A stretch of 64,000 nt of DNA from Symbiodinium kawagutii (taxonomy: Eukaryota > Sar > Dinophyceae > Suessiales > Symbiodiniaceae), in NCBI GenBank assembly GCA_009767595.1, contig VSDK01025594.1, forward strand, positions 1,259 to 65,258. The letters run 5' to 3'. Below, piece after piece: positions 54,501-62,574 of the stretch. The position numbers and the translations under genes were made by a program. Within the stretch, counting starts at the first letter, position 1, and each line of letters opens with the position of its first letter. Below the pieces are notes generated by a model that saw nothing but the letters and a program-made list of their open reading frames with translations, searched no databases and had not been told where the DNA came from.

Positions 54501-57500
54501 TGACCAAATGTTAGATAGGGCAGCAACATCTAGTAACTTACTAAATGGATTCAGAGTTGGAAACCATACTACTGTACACCAAGTGTATCAGGGACGGCTC
54601 AACAACAGCGTGAGAAAACACAATGAGCTATATGTTGGTGTTGTTTCTTAGAACAGGGGTACAGCCAATTCATCCCAGATTGGCCATTTATAGATAAACA
54701 TAAGGAAAAAAAAACATCCCTAGCTTTGGGGTCATCCTGTTTCAAGAAAGCACCATATGGTGGTTTGTCAAAATAGGGAACCCCAAAAGATGGTTGGTTT
54801 ACTACTAGAAATGATTGATATTCGATGATTTGGGGGGTCCAATATTTTGAGAAAGCACCATATATTTGTTCATTATGTTTAAAAGAAACTGACGGAATCC
54901 CGGACATCGGCGCCTTGCGTTCCTCAGGAAGTGCCCCACAACGACCACATTGCCCGGTTTTCCAAGCGAAGTCTTGTCTCCGATGTCCTCGCCCAAGATG
55001 GGCAAGTGCCTCGTCTGTGCCCTGCATCACCCATCATCATTTTGGGGAGGTTCTCAAGCCAAAGAAGATCCCGCAAATAGTTGGTTTATTGTTGCTAGAG
55101 GATGATTTGGGGGTGCCCCTGTTTTTAGACACACCTATAAGCACCAGATTAGCCATGTAATCATTTCCCAACCATCACTACCATCGTTCTCGTCAACCAA
55201 CCTTCCCCGCCAGTGAACCACCAATGAACCACCACTTCAACCTTCCTTTCGCCAGATTGACGAACGTGATCATTTTTCAACGCCGCATCAACATTGATCA
55301 TCCATTTTCATCCATTTTGGCCATGCAGAAAGTAGCCATCACTTCACCACCATCTTATGACAACTGGTTCATAGGGAAATCGAAGTTGTAAACCCACCAG
55401 TTTCAGGGTTTCCAACGTCGATTTTGCCCCAAAACTTGCGGCAGATCAGCCAGCTGAACCAGCCGGGCCAGCCCCGGCCTGGCGCCAAGGACCCGCAGTG
55501 GCGGCCGCAGCAGCACGGCATCGCCCAAGGCTTCCTTGGAGGTGGAGGGGCGCCTTGGTACGGTGCGGCTGGGGATTTGGAGGTGCATCATTGACATAGT
55601 TCATGATGTTTTTTTGATGGTTTTATCATTTTTCGATGGTTTTATCATGTGTTTTTGATGGATATAAACATATATATATATATGGATTTATCATGATATC
55701 TATCATTTTTTGATGGGCAAAAATCCTGTTCTTTTTGGTTACAGTACTTTAGACCATGTCGCTGAAAACGATGGTGTTGATGGGTTCATCGTGGACATCG
55801 TAGCTCGCTACGATGGGATGTGCGCTGGCGGATGACCCAGGTTCGACACCTGTTCGCAACCCTTCCGTCTGCTTGTGGGCCGCCTTGTTCAGCAGACACT
55901 TGGCTCGGCGGTGCGGCCATGGCGTGGTAGCCCTGAACCAACCAATCGTCAATCATGATACTCCTGACATCCATTAAGTCTAATGATGATAATTCATTAA
56001 CATGAACAGATGGGTTAGTTGACTAGATGGCTTAGTTGACTAGATGGGTTAGTTGACAAGCATGTTTTTTCATACGGGTTGAGACCACCACCCACTAACA
56101 TTAATTGTAGCCCTTAACATTAAGCAATTAACGTGCTTCTAAAATCTTCTAATCCATAGTGAACCAGAATAATGATAATGATAGCTGGCGGTGATTGACA
56201 TGTTTTATTTTCCCTAGTATCAACAGATGGTTGGTTGACTATGTTTTCATTGGGGTTGAAACCACCAACCGGGAAGATTCTTTACTAGGGAACCTGACAG
56301 AGGGAACACGTAAGTCATGAATAATGATTGAAGAATGATACTGATCAATATTGATTGATTAACAATGTAACTGAATAATGATGTAGCAACCATCACAAAT
56401 GATGGCAATGCGAACCATATTATTGAGGTAACATCCCCATATATCGCTTAGCTACAGCAGGTCTGTTGAGATTGTGGAGGTGACTAAACCGTTGAATTGG
56501 TCCTTGATGGTCATCTGCAAGGGGGTTGTTCAGAGCTGGATCTACCAATCATCCACCAACCATCATTACTAATGGTAGGTCCAGGAGTAAACTACGTATT
56601 CGATATTCCCTGACGGTAAATAGCAAACCATTCATAGTCACACTCGGGGTGGCTAGTATGGATCTACCATTAAAGACGTTGACTACGCTTTATAGCTGCT
56701 AATGCTTTCTCAGTGGGGTGACGAACCATAATTCCGAATTTGGTTTGTTACAATTGTAGGTACGCGGAACTGGTTTTGACCATTCATAGCATTGAATGTG
56801 TTTTATTCATAGTGACAGTGAGTGAATGACTATATGATTCCTGCATGGATTAATGGTTAAACGCACTGATCGAGGTGACCATGTTGATGGCTGATGGCGG
56901 CTGTCGGCAATATTTGGACATTTCAACATGTCGGGCACGACCATGGATGGTTAGGGAGGTAGTTGATATTCGTCTAGTCAATTCCAATCATCAATTGGTC
57001 AATGACGGGTAACGGAAAATGGTTAACAGATGAACCAACAATACTAGCCAATGGTATTGTTCCCAGTTGGCTATAACCCTGTTGGTTATTATGATGACCA
57101 TTATAACTATTAATCACGAGGAATATTACTAGCCAACAATAATGGTTGACCAGGGAATAACGGCGATGATGGCTAGGCTGACGCGTTTCGCAGCAAGCGC
57201 GATAGCAGGGTGCAGGTGGCAGGCTTCCATGATGGGTATGGAAATAGTAGCGGTTGCTGGTGGTTGGGAATGGTTCGATTGATGGTCTGCTCAGAATGGT
57301 AGCCTTCTCAACGGGCTGTTAATAAAGCAACTGTCCTTTCTGAACACCATGTTTGATGAGTGACGACTCATTCTCACACATCTATAGTTGGTTGTCATAG
57401 CCTGTAGTTGGTCATGTTCACATGTGTAAATTTGTATTTTTGTAAATAAACTGAATAAATATATATATATGAGTATATATATATATATGTGTGTGTTTAT

Positions 57501-60500
57501 TGACTTACTTACCTGTGTATTTTTTTGATTATGTATATATATATATATTTATATATATATATATATATGCATTTTTGTAAAAGTTTGATATTTAAACAAG
57601 ACAATAAATACATATGTATTTATATACATACATAGTTTGCTGGTTGTTATGACCCATAGCTGGCCTTTCCTTCATATAGTTTCTTAGATATCCCCATTTG
57701 ATACCCATGATTATTACAGCATATGTTTAGACACCTTCATACAGATATGGATTTGTTGTTCTAGCATTTTGGACCAAATAAATGCAGTAAAGATAAGTAT
57801 GGCCGTACAGTTGTGGTCCATTTTGAACTGACCATGCTTGTGTATGTAGTAAGATGATACATGGAACGAGGGATATATCTATATATATTCAAATTTATAT
57901 GTACACATTTATGTTTGCAAATATTTACATAAAACATGCTTCTTTTTTAAATATATGTGTACATCTTTATTTATACATAATATTTATATTTATTATTTTA
58001 TTTATTTCGAAATTTGTTTATATTAATTCATTATACATACATATTTACACATAAATTTATATCAGACTATTTATGCATGCGCACGTAGTGAAATGCACAT
58101 GTAGTGAAATGATTTTTGCTCACATTTGCTGATAAAGATTCACTTATATTTATATATTTAAATCACTACTTTTATACATATATTTTCTTTGAAAAAACAA
58201 CTTAATAAATATTCAAAACATTTGATTAAAATAAAAGCTGTCCTGGTTCTGTTCATGAACCATCGCCTGACCCACGAATTCTTACAGCTCACCATGACGT
58301 AGGCACCTCCAAGAGATGTCTGAACTGGAGGACCGGCGGAGCCAGTGGTGTCAACTGATGATGAATAGTGTTGTGGCTACGGGTCGTTATTAACCAAGCA
58401 ATTTCATGGGGGTTAAGTTCACCAACAAATTGCTAGGGAAAACGATGGTTAATGATAGGGGAACCCGGGGGACGAAGCGTGAACTGACCCACTGCCTGAT
58501 TGATGAATAGTGTTGTTTCAAGACTGCAGAGTGGTACCCCCATGGATAATAGCGGTTAATGGTGGTGATACACCATGGTTTACGAGAGTTAATAGTGGAT
58601 AGAACCCCCTATTGTGCGAATTGCAGTTTGTAGCTATGGTAACTACTAGGTTTGGTGGATATAGCTATGGTTGAATGGCTTATTAACCCACTTATAACTA
58701 TTGGATACCATTCTGCGGTGATGATCAACAAGGGTTCAACGATGAATTCATGGTGACTGGTGGTAAAGAGGGATGGGTAATTAAGAGCCGTTCACAGCGG
58801 TCAAATGTGGTTATAAGTGGTTAGCAGTCATCGGGCTTATGGTGGTGAATAGTCATGGTTAAGAGGAACTGTAAAGAGATTGATGATAAATATGAATAGA
58901 ATAGCGATGAATGGTCATGGTAAACCAGGCAAACAGTCATTAATTTTAATAGTCATTTATAGCGAAGTGATGGTTAACAAAGGCTAAATAAGTACCTAGA
59001 ATGGTAAATGGTGAACAATCTAATGGTTAATCATGGGTATATAAATGGTTCGCAGTGGTAAGGCCATGATGAATTATGCTTCAGGCGGGTTGGGGGTGAT
59101 TAATGAGGGCTAACGGGTAAAGATAGCAATGTAGACATGTTTGGTGGTTGGCAATGCTGAAACTGACACTCAGGGGATGTAGACATGATAGGGCTCTTTG
59201 ATCGGTAGGGTGGGAGCAAGTGAAGGAGCCATTCAGGGTTTTCCTTGATATCGAAGGGTTGGAGCTAGAAGGGTTGTGACCACGTGATGCCACGTGGTGA
59301 TTCTCGGTTTTAAATGCCACCCTTCGCCGACCCTACCAACTCAACCTGAACTTCTCCAAGTTCGCACAGCCACCGCCTCTGATTTCATGGTGAGTGTGTT
59401 CGATTTGTTTCTCCATGATTTTGTTCTCCCAGGTAAAAGGGGCAACCTTTTTGGGGGGCGCAGGTCTACATTTTGAACATGTTGTAGCTGATTGTTCTAT
59501 CCTATTTTTACGTTGGGTAGTTCAATTTAGTTTGTGGATGGCGTTTGCAATATCATGAAATCCCAAGTTGCTTGCATTGTTAATCATATCCATGTTATTC
59601 TATGGTTGTTTAAGCCTTCAACATGAAACGGTCGCGGACCACTAGCTCGGAATGGAGGGTGCACATGATTGTTCTACTTGAGAAATTTAAAACCAATGTT
59701 ATGAGACAAACCGGCTGGTTTTACTACCATTCCCGGACCGACCATGCTCATCATAGCATCAACTGCCACAGGATAAAGTGAAATTGGAAGAATTCGAGCG
59801 ACGATTGGAGCCTTGGCGCCCATGTGTGAGGTGCAGGTGGGTCAACAGTGAGCCCGCTGGGGCATTTTTAAGCTGGTGAATGGATGATATTGATGGTGGT
59901 TTCTCAAACTTGGGGTACCCCTAAATGGGTACCCCTAAATCATCCGTTATTTGCCATTTACGAACAGCAATAAAGCAACATAAAACAGCCATTAAATTGG
60001 AGTTCCCAATTTGACTGAAACCACTCTAAGGTTATAGTTTATAATGGTCAATGTGGGCATCAAGTTGGAGATCCATACTAAGAAATCGAGAACATTTGAT
60101 TACACGTAAATCACCAGCTATTTCTGGTAGTCTAACAGACCAGTTGCCTCGTGTTGGTTCGTTTCAGGGGTTGACCGCACCGCACCACCGCAGTTGTGGT
60201 GTCATCTGGGGTAAGTTCACCCTTAGTCCCCCTGGTTCCCCCATCATTAATTTTGTTTTGTTGGTGAACTTATCCCCCATTATTGGTTGATTAATATTGA
60301 CCCATAGCCATATATCATCAGGTATCAGAAATGAAGACAGGGTTCTGCAAGATGATCTTTCCCAACCGTGCGGTTTGGGCACCTTGTTGAACCCATGGAT
60401 CCTGACGTGTCTATTGAAGTCAGCCAGGTAAAGCCAAAGGAATCGGCTGGAGAAACGCAAATCACATCAAATGACCAATAAGTGCATGAAGTGACGCCTC

Positions 60501-61422
60501 GATATGCTGAGACAACGCCACTCCAAATGGCGCTGGCTTGATGCGGACGCCCCAAGCTGACAATACACTGTGGGATTCCCAAAGAATGTACAACACCTCC
60601 AAAACAACATCTGTGGCGCTGGCCTAACCAGCGCGGCCCATTTTGTTGCGACTAGAATGCCGTGGTAGATACAACCTTTGGATACACCTTTGGTGGTTCC
60701 GTCACATCGGTGGTAGCTGTGACGGAATTGGATTGCCATGTTTCATGTTCCATGGCGCTAAGCCTACAGAGCACCGGAGGAATCACCCACAAAGTCCACA
60801 TGGGGTGGGGATGCATCATCATATTGTTTCACGTCGACGTCTATATTTTTACCTCTGTACCTACATACTGTACATGCATACCTGCATATCTACATACCTA
60901 CATCCCTACATACCTACATCCCTACATACATTCATACCTACATACATACCTACATACATACCTACATACCTACATACCTACATACGTACATACCTACATA
61001 CATACGTACGTACATACATACATTTATGCATACATTTTTGTTTCACTATATTACCGGGATGACATGGATATCATGACTCATAGGTTGGTTGTTTCGTCAG
61101 CCGAGCCTACTAGGTGTTTGGGCGGTGGATAGGTTGGTCCTGGCTAAGGATCAGGGCATGAGCTCCTATCAAATGATGGGCGATGCCGGTTGGGTCCTCA
61201 GGGGGAGGTGCTGAGCTGTGAACTGGGTAAGGGGAGGATGCCGATGTTCAGGATCGGTCGAGCACGTAGTTGGTGTTGAGCTCCAACCGCTGAACAACTG
61301 AAATGTGCTCATCGATACTGCCGTTCCCAGTTCCAAAGAACGGTTGAGTCTTTTTCAGGATTCAGAGCTTTCTACGTATGGCAAGGGATTTGCAGGTTAG
61401 ATTCCGAACAGCAGCAACAACG

Positions 61423-61457
<35 letters not shown>

Positions 61458-61746
61458 CACTAGCATTTATGGTTTTCCTGATCAGCCGGGCGCGTAGTGT
61501 CAGCTAAACCCTAACTATCCCACTTCCAACCCCGCACATATGAATGTGTGGGTCAACCGCCAGCTATTTGCTTCATTAAAAGGTGGTACATTGATATAGC
61601 TCTCGCGTGAGGGAAGTGACCTCGCATGAACAAGTCGTGACGGTACACCTTTGTCTACTCGCCCCTGCCTTGCAATGTTGGCCTTGATGCAACGCCGCCT
61701 TCGCATGGCGAAGAAACAGTTCATTCTGGACGAAGTCGATCTATAA
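40048..61746 (+). CDS. Very long multi-exon gene, unrecognised protein
   Basis: About 28 plus-strand exons between 40.05 and 61.75 kb can be chained with compatible phases to a stop at TAA 61744-61746. The exons are GC-richer than the introns, have near-canonical AG acceptors and GT donors (GTGAGT, GTAAGG, GTAAAG among them) and encode diverse, non-repeat protein. I recognise no catalytic motif or known domain. There is a hydrophobic stretch (VVIGVLFVIG), a possible second one (GISLLLSV), and cysteine-bearing and Pro/Gln-rich segments. The start codon is not identified. The chain could hide more than one gene, since several boundaries were chosen between alternatives to keep phase. Weakest links are around 44.1-44.5, 47.4-49.0 and 55.8-59.4 kb. 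Confidence 0.4.
40559..40697 (+). CDS. Putative exon
   Basis: TTCTTGTGGCAG acceptor. Frame EQKLLGAKGNAGAIPVQDQT then ARGQFFKLGTAKKENEFEFW then FISKH. Donor CATG|GTGTCA, phase 1. Strongly protein-like. Confidence 0.65.
41306..41413 (+). CDS. Putative exon
   Basis: TTTTCCCCAG acceptor, GGGG|GTAAGG-type donor. The phase-compatible frame reads PNFPSKQPSHTDQCHAGCSC then GSQGANVWFLG. An alternative frame (MQDAVAARKAQTCGFWEVDL) is also open, so the frame depends on phase. Confidence 0.6.
41738..41873. repeat. (ATC)n microsatellite with CACCATC breaks
   Basis: CATCATC run interrupted by CACCATC. It is preceded by two copies of a CATGGAAGACGGTATCATCA-type unit (41637 and 41708). Confidence 0.9.
42370..42452 (+). 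CDS. Putative exon
   Basis: CACAACTGCCAG acceptor, CGACAG|GTGCGA donor. Frame TVLSLTHAAVPVTVPPGQTA then RLSPARQ. Phase 1 in, 0 out. Confidence 0.6.
42647..42699 (+). CDS. Putative short charged exon
   Basis: AGTGTGCAG acceptor, GAGCAG|GTGCGA donor. Frame EHEDRKAEEERTTERWS, a charged helix. Preceded by CATCATCCAGCATCATT words. Confidence 0.65.
43030..43072 (+). CDS. Putative short exon
   Basis: AAGTAGCCAG acceptor, CGAAG|GTTACC donor (an alternative donor at 43111 extends it with VTVAGPTFLDQT). Frame CVLLVGTCWLQRTK. Confidence 0.5.
43224..43317. mobile_element. Family C element, decayed
   Basis: AACTGGTTGGATTGACATTT at the left and GGGGTTGAAACCGCTCTAGCTG at the right. Confidence 0.55.
43675..43816 (+). 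CDS. Putative exon
   Basis: AGCTTGCCCTCAG acceptor, CACCAG|GTTGAG donor. Frame PSLNLRDGDDEGIFLKLQHC then EQLCVRLRIVDRCVRQASAH. Very protein-like. Confidence 0.7.
44067..44137 (+). CDS. Putative exon
   Basis: GTACTGCTTGCAG acceptor. The phase-compatible frame reads EVGCCHEGQGQLTAALRCSA then LTL, donor CTA|GTCGGG. The alternative phase-0 frame EKWDVAMRGKDS ends at TGA 44103 and would make a terminal exon. Confidence 0.45.
44428..44496 (+). CDS. Putative exon
   Basis: Frame VLFTTIAFAPNMELCAKILA then TAW, donor CTTGG|GTTGCT. The same frame extends upstream (EHADTGRMDQ) to an earlier acceptor CACTGACAG at 44395, which would need a different phase. Confidence 0.55.
44789..44851 (+). CDS. Putative exon
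   Basis: CTGGCAAG acceptor (or CACTCAG, start 44769). Frame DLVPIRHLGGLPVASGAARR then F, donor GATTC|GTTGGG, phase 0. Preceded by CATCACCATCATTGG words. Confidence 0.55.
45050..46203. other. Intron-like, no gene seen
   Basis: GGTTGATAATGGTTGATAA words at the left, CATCATTG/AACCATT words at 45.8-46.1 kb; nested TAGCTAACTTAGCTTATAAC palindromic words at 45.94-45.99 kb. Confidence 0.5.
46204..46315 (+). CDS. Putative exon with hydrophobic start
   Basis: GGGGTCCCTGCAG acceptor, AGGCAG|GTCCAG donor, both good. Frame VVIGVLFVIGKPEINQSCAP then RAVVLLQAGGTSANNQA. The first ten residues could be part of a membrane segment or buried strand. Confidence 0.7.
47423..47460 (+). CDS. Putative short exon
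   Basis: CCATTTCCAG acceptor. Phase-compatible frame DEFTEGISLLLSV, donor CGTG|GTTATC. A competing phase-0 frame (MSLRRVYPYYYPWLSRLVTS, running to about 47549) is equally open. Confidence 0.4.
47572..47682. mobile_element. Family A element
   Basis: TGGTGGTTTCTCAGAATAGTGG at the left and GGGGCACCCCTAATTTGCGAAACAGCC at the right. Confidence 0.65.
47738..48592. repeat. ATC / TCATTCATCATTCA compound satellite with internal duplication
   Basis: (ATC)n blocks alternate with arrays of the 7-mer CATTCAT and CATTCGT. The series TCGTCATTCGTCATGATCATCAC then AATCATCGCCATC occurs at about 47898 and 48232, a duplication at roughly 335 bp; a third partial copy starts near 48500. Ile-rich open frames are artefacts. 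Confidence 0.9.
48942..49044 (+). CDS. Putative exon
   Basis: TTTCCTCTAAG acceptor (or CGATCAG, start 48931). Frame GCSDSIDIGSGRSPRKKEQE then PNTFPTLMMAGADA, donor GCTG|GTTGAT. If not spliced it ends at TGA 49047. Confidence 0.55.
49409..49663 (+). CDS. Putative long exon
   Basis: It follows CCCACAAG. The frame, open for over 110 codons, includes EITRNEHVWVPWAKIQGLRS, then HWCGSNSDVKACACAGPFLG and FVAVDLAGLEGQHFSESWF. The end is ambiguous: GTAGCT after GPFLGF (phase 0, fitting the next exon) or GTCAGT at 49664. Confidence 0.6.
49800..50230. other. Intron 3' half rich in AACCATCA words
   Basis: ACCATCACTAACC, CACCATCAAGTG and similar words lead up to the next acceptor. No coding frame. Confidence 0.6.
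50234..50370 (+). CDS. Putative exon
   Basis: GCCGACTTGCCAG acceptor, CAACAAAG|GTAAGG donor (near-perfect). Frame VGQILGILNPQLSCRSGVRS, FSSGVPGARGKSRLKFLVND then ADGQQ. Followed directly by GGATGGATCAGGAATGATGA. Confidence 0.7.
51631..51774 (+). CDS. Putative exon
   Basis: GGGATGAATCAG acceptor, GGCAG|GTAGAC donor (or GAG|GTGCCA at 51763). Phase-compatible frame SYGSWANAEPACNSGLEFAS then HIVTPLARSAPWRSFIIPMC. A second frame (FLRKLGQCGTGLQLGARVRF) is also protein-like. Confidence 0.6.
51955..52175. repeat. GGACCTCAACCACGACCATC tandem repeat with gap
   Basis: At least four units of about 46-55 bp, each GGACCTCAACCACGACCATC then CACGCCCAGTGTTCGCT. The assembly gap lies inside the array, so its real length is unknown. 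It is open in several frames. Confidence 0.85.
52006..52025. other. Assembly gap of 20 N
   Basis: Twenty unknown bases within a tandem repeat. Confidence 0.98.
52183..52415. repeat. 24-bp tandem repeat ATGCCAGATAGAATGCCAAA
   Basis: About ten units. On the plus strand one frame gives a KAMPDRMP octapeptide repeat and another a QKLCQIEC repeat, both open throughout. It is contiguous with the repeat at 51955. Coding use is possible but unsupported. Confidence 0.85.
52703..52821 (+). mobile_element. Family B element, decayed
   Basis: ATGTGGTTGTGGGTCAATGT at the left, GGCATTGACACAGAGCCATAC at the right, CTAGGGGTACAGGG inside. Confidence 0.6.
53043..53238 (+). CDS. Putative exon
   Basis: TTATGTTTCTCAG acceptor, TTTTG|GTCAGT donor. 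Frame IRWQADTKHGWYVPKRGMAQ, ESQTEGTKFFGSTFIAYDLY then PSFLSLPITYLILLGCATPR. Phase 2 in, 0 out, consistent with both neighbours. Confidence 0.6.
53251..53380. repeat. Direct repeat of about 75 bp
   Basis: AATTCCCATTGTTTCTTGG followed about 28 bp later by TGTGGGGCATAA occurs at 53253 and again at 53328. Confidence 0.6.
53393..53560 (+). CDS. Putative Pro/Leu-rich exon
   Basis: ATAACCCCAG acceptor (or CATCGGCCAG, start 53408). Frame LHIGQGTALGPKGWSRQLPL, PQEPEVPDAEMAPPLRSDLP then LETTAGNGG. Donor GGGG|GTTGGG, phase 0. An inverted-repeat element begins 16 bp after it. Confidence 0.6.
53577..53711. mobile_element. 135-bp element with perfect 29-bp terminal inverted repeats
   Basis: Arms 53577-53605 and 53683-53711 (starting ATTAATGGCTACCCAGGATT) are perfect inverse complements. 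Perfect arms suggest a recent copy. No other copy is seen in the window. Confidence 0.85.
53746..53849. mobile_element. Family C element
   Basis: CACTGGATGGTGGTTTTGAAC at the left and GGGGTTGAAGCCACCAACCAG at the right; separated from the previous element by 34 bp. Confidence 0.8.
54001..54444 (+). other. Unusually long open frame in intronic DNA, doubtful
   Basis: 147 codons from ATG. It contains SGFRRAQLMKSRLTLKEHLW and TRIDTLHIYKDMHVLLSPQT, which look protein-like, but codon composition is close to the intronic background. Could be an unrecognised exon. Confidence 0.25.
54634..54753. mobile_element. Family A element, decayed
   Basis: GGTGTTGTTTCTTAGAACAGGGG at the left, CATCCTGTTTCAAGAAAGCACC at the right. 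Confidence 0.65.
54759..54859. mobile_element. Family A element, adjacent to previous copy
   Basis: GGTGGTTTGTCAAAATAGGG at the left, CAATATTTTGAGAAAGCACC at the right; flanked by ATAT on both sides. Only 5 bp separate it from the copy at 54634-54753. Confidence 0.8.
54928..55005 (+). CDS. Putative exon
   Basis: TGCGTTCCTCAG acceptor, GGCAA|GTGCCT donor. 26 codons, phase 0: EVPHNDHIARFSKRSLVSDV then LAQDGQ. Lies between two family A elements. Confidence 0.6.
55046..55136. mobile_element. Family A element, decayed
   Basis: GAGGTTCTCAAGCCAAAGAAG at the left, GGGGGTGCCCCTGTTTTTAGACACACC at the right. It starts 40 bp after the preceding exon. Confidence 0.55.
55445..55562 (+). CDS. Putative Pro/Gln/Gly-rich exon
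   Basis: CTTGCGGCAG acceptor. Frame ISQLNQPGQPRPGAKDPQWR then PQQHGIAQGFLGGGGAPWY. Donor TACG|GTGCGG (phase 1) or GAG|GTGCAT at 55583 (phase 0). A second GC-rich frame is open. CCATCATTACCATC words precede it; GATGGTTTTATC words follow. Confidence 0.65.
55753..55819 (+). CDS. Putative exon
   Basis: CAGTACTTTAG acceptor. Frame HVAENDGVDGFIVDIVARYD then G. It may end at GAT|GTGCGC (55820) or at ATC|GTAGCT (55800). Without splicing an in-frame TGA follows at 55830. Confidence 0.55.
55841..55926 (+). CDS. Putative exon after a very short intron
   Basis: GATGACCCAG acceptor. Frame FDTCSQPFRLLVGRLVQQTL then GSAVRPWR, donor GCGTG|GTAGCC. Separated from the previous exon by only 21 or 41 bp. Confidence 0.5.
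56184..56273. mobile_element. Family C element
   Basis: GCTGGCGGTGATTGACATG at the left, GGGGTTGAAACCACCAACCGG at the right. A more decayed copy may lie at 56018-56097. Confidence 0.7.
56280..58287. other. Long intron-like stretch, no gene seen
   Basis: AT-rich with TA microsatellites at 57458-57565 and about 57860-58060. A GC-richer patch at 57175-57230 (TTTCGCAGCAAGCGCG) might hide a small exon but gives no clear frame. Confidence 0.5.
58288..58347 (+). CDS. Putative short exon
   Basis: ACGAATTCTTACAG acceptor, CAGTG|GTGTCA donor. Frame HHDVGTSKRCLNWRTGGAS. Phase 1 in and 1 out fits both neighbours. Confidence 0.5.
58373..58498 (+). mobile_element. Family B element
   Basis: GTGGCTACGGGTCGTTATTA at the left, GAACTGACCCACTGCCTGA at the right; it starts 25 bp after the preceding exon. 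Shares the GCAATTTCATGGGGG block with the copy at 13.3 kb. Confidence 0.65.
59361..59389 (+). CDS. Putative very short exon
   Basis: Donor TCATG|GTGAGT is near-perfect. Frame RTATASDFM. The start is uncertain (CTCCAAG or TCGCACAG); the frame is open upstream to 59294. Confidence 0.45.
59772..59836 (+). CDS. Putative exon
   Basis: CAACTGCCACAG acceptor, GTGCAG|GTGGGT donor. Frame DKVKLEEFERRLEPWRPCVR then C. Phase 0 in, 2 out. Confidence 0.65.
59894..60026. mobile_element. Family A element
   Basis: GGTGGTTTCTCAAACTTGGGGTACCCC at the left and TTCCCAATTTGACTGAAACCACTC at the right. It starts 57 bp after the previous exon. Confidence 0.65.
60196..60313 (-). mobile_element. Family B element, reverse orientation
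   Basis: CCCCCTGGTTCCCCCATCATT core and AATATTGACCCATAGCCATA right end; the left end is decayed. It stops 15 bp before the next exon. Confidence 0.6.
60329..60427 (+). CDS. Putative exon
   Basis: ATCAGGTATCAG acceptor, GCCAG|GTAAAG donor. Frame NEDRVLQDDLSQPCGLGTLL then NPWILTCLLKSA. Phases 2 in and 2 out fit both neighbours. Confidence 0.7.
60858..61035. repeat. CTACATAC satellite
   Basis: Head-to-tail CTACATAC and ATACATAC tetranucleotide blocks; open frames are artefacts. Confidence 0.9.
61413..61455. repeat. (AAC)n microsatellite
   Basis: ACAACAACA run. Confidence 0.9.
61635..61746 (+). CDS. Terminal exon of long gene
   Basis: GCATGAACAAG acceptor. Frame RDGTPLSTRPCLAMLALMQR then RLRMAKKQFILDEVDL and TAA at 61744-61746. 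One base in from phase 2 fits the exon at 60329. Confidence 0.65.
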
Positions 61747-61929
61747 ATCCATCCAAATCTTAGCTTGTCCAAATGCTGTTAACTGTTTATATTTGATTTT
61801 ATATCTTTGTTTACCAAAATTGCCGGCACTATTTTTGCAAGCGTGACATTACCCTCTACCATCCTCTACCTGTTTTGCAATGGTGCCAAAATAGCGGTAC
61901 CCCCGGTCAACCCATAGCACACACCCAAA

Positions 61930-62037
61930 TGGCAGTTTCTCAGAATAGGGTATCCCCAAAATCCCCCAAATCATTCCTTCTCAACCATGTATCATAGTAA
62001 CCAGCCATTTTGGGGTCACCCATTTTTGAGAAACACC
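61930..62037. mobile_element. Family A element
   Basis: GGCAGTTTCTCAGAATAGGGTATCCCC at the left, GGGTCACCCATTTTTGAGAAACACC at the right. Confidence 0.75.
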
Positions 62038-62060
62038 TCAGCTTTACGGTACCTGATCCA

Positions 62061-62189
62061 GTCAACCACCTGAGGAGCCATGAGAAGTGCCACGGTGGGC
62101 TTCTCCCCACTGTCCCATCCACAGTTCAAGAAGTGCCTCGGCGAAGCCTCGCAAACGTCCAGGGTCCCAAGTGGATGTAGCCATGGCCG
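62061..62189 (+). CDS. Possible exon, strand uncertain
   Basis: It follows ACCTGATCCAG. The plus frame reads NHLRSHEKCHGGLLPTVPST then VQEVPRRSLANVQGPKWM before TAG. The minus strand is open over the same DNA (ATSTWDPGRLRGFAEALLEL), so neither can be preferred firmly. Confidence 0.35.
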
Positions 62190-62574
62190 CGGCGGTAAGC
62201 ACCAGCGGTACCATGGATGCTCTTTGATGCGATCTCCTATAGCAATCCACGAGATCATCCGATTTTCATCAGATTTCCTCTCAATTTTGATGGTTGAACC
62301 AACCAAAGCCTTATAGTTGCGATGGTTGTTAACAATCATATGTCCATTTAAGGATCCATTTGGAAGGTGCATCATCGACCGCTTTACATGGACCCTGACC
62401 CTTCGACGCACCGGTGGATCAGCACATTTCTCCCAGCCATCACGTTTGCGAGTCCGGAAAGAGGTCGCCAATCAAATAGAACTAAGTCTCAACACTGTTG
62501 AAATAAGCACCTAGAATGAGTGTCCATTTCGCTGCCAGCAACAAGAGCAACAAGTCTCAGAAGAGCACGATTAA

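Noticed and set aside
62016..62471. 151-codon minus-strand frame
   Set aside because: It spans a family A end and intronic DNA, and the plus strand is also open over the GC-rich part; insufficient to call a gene.
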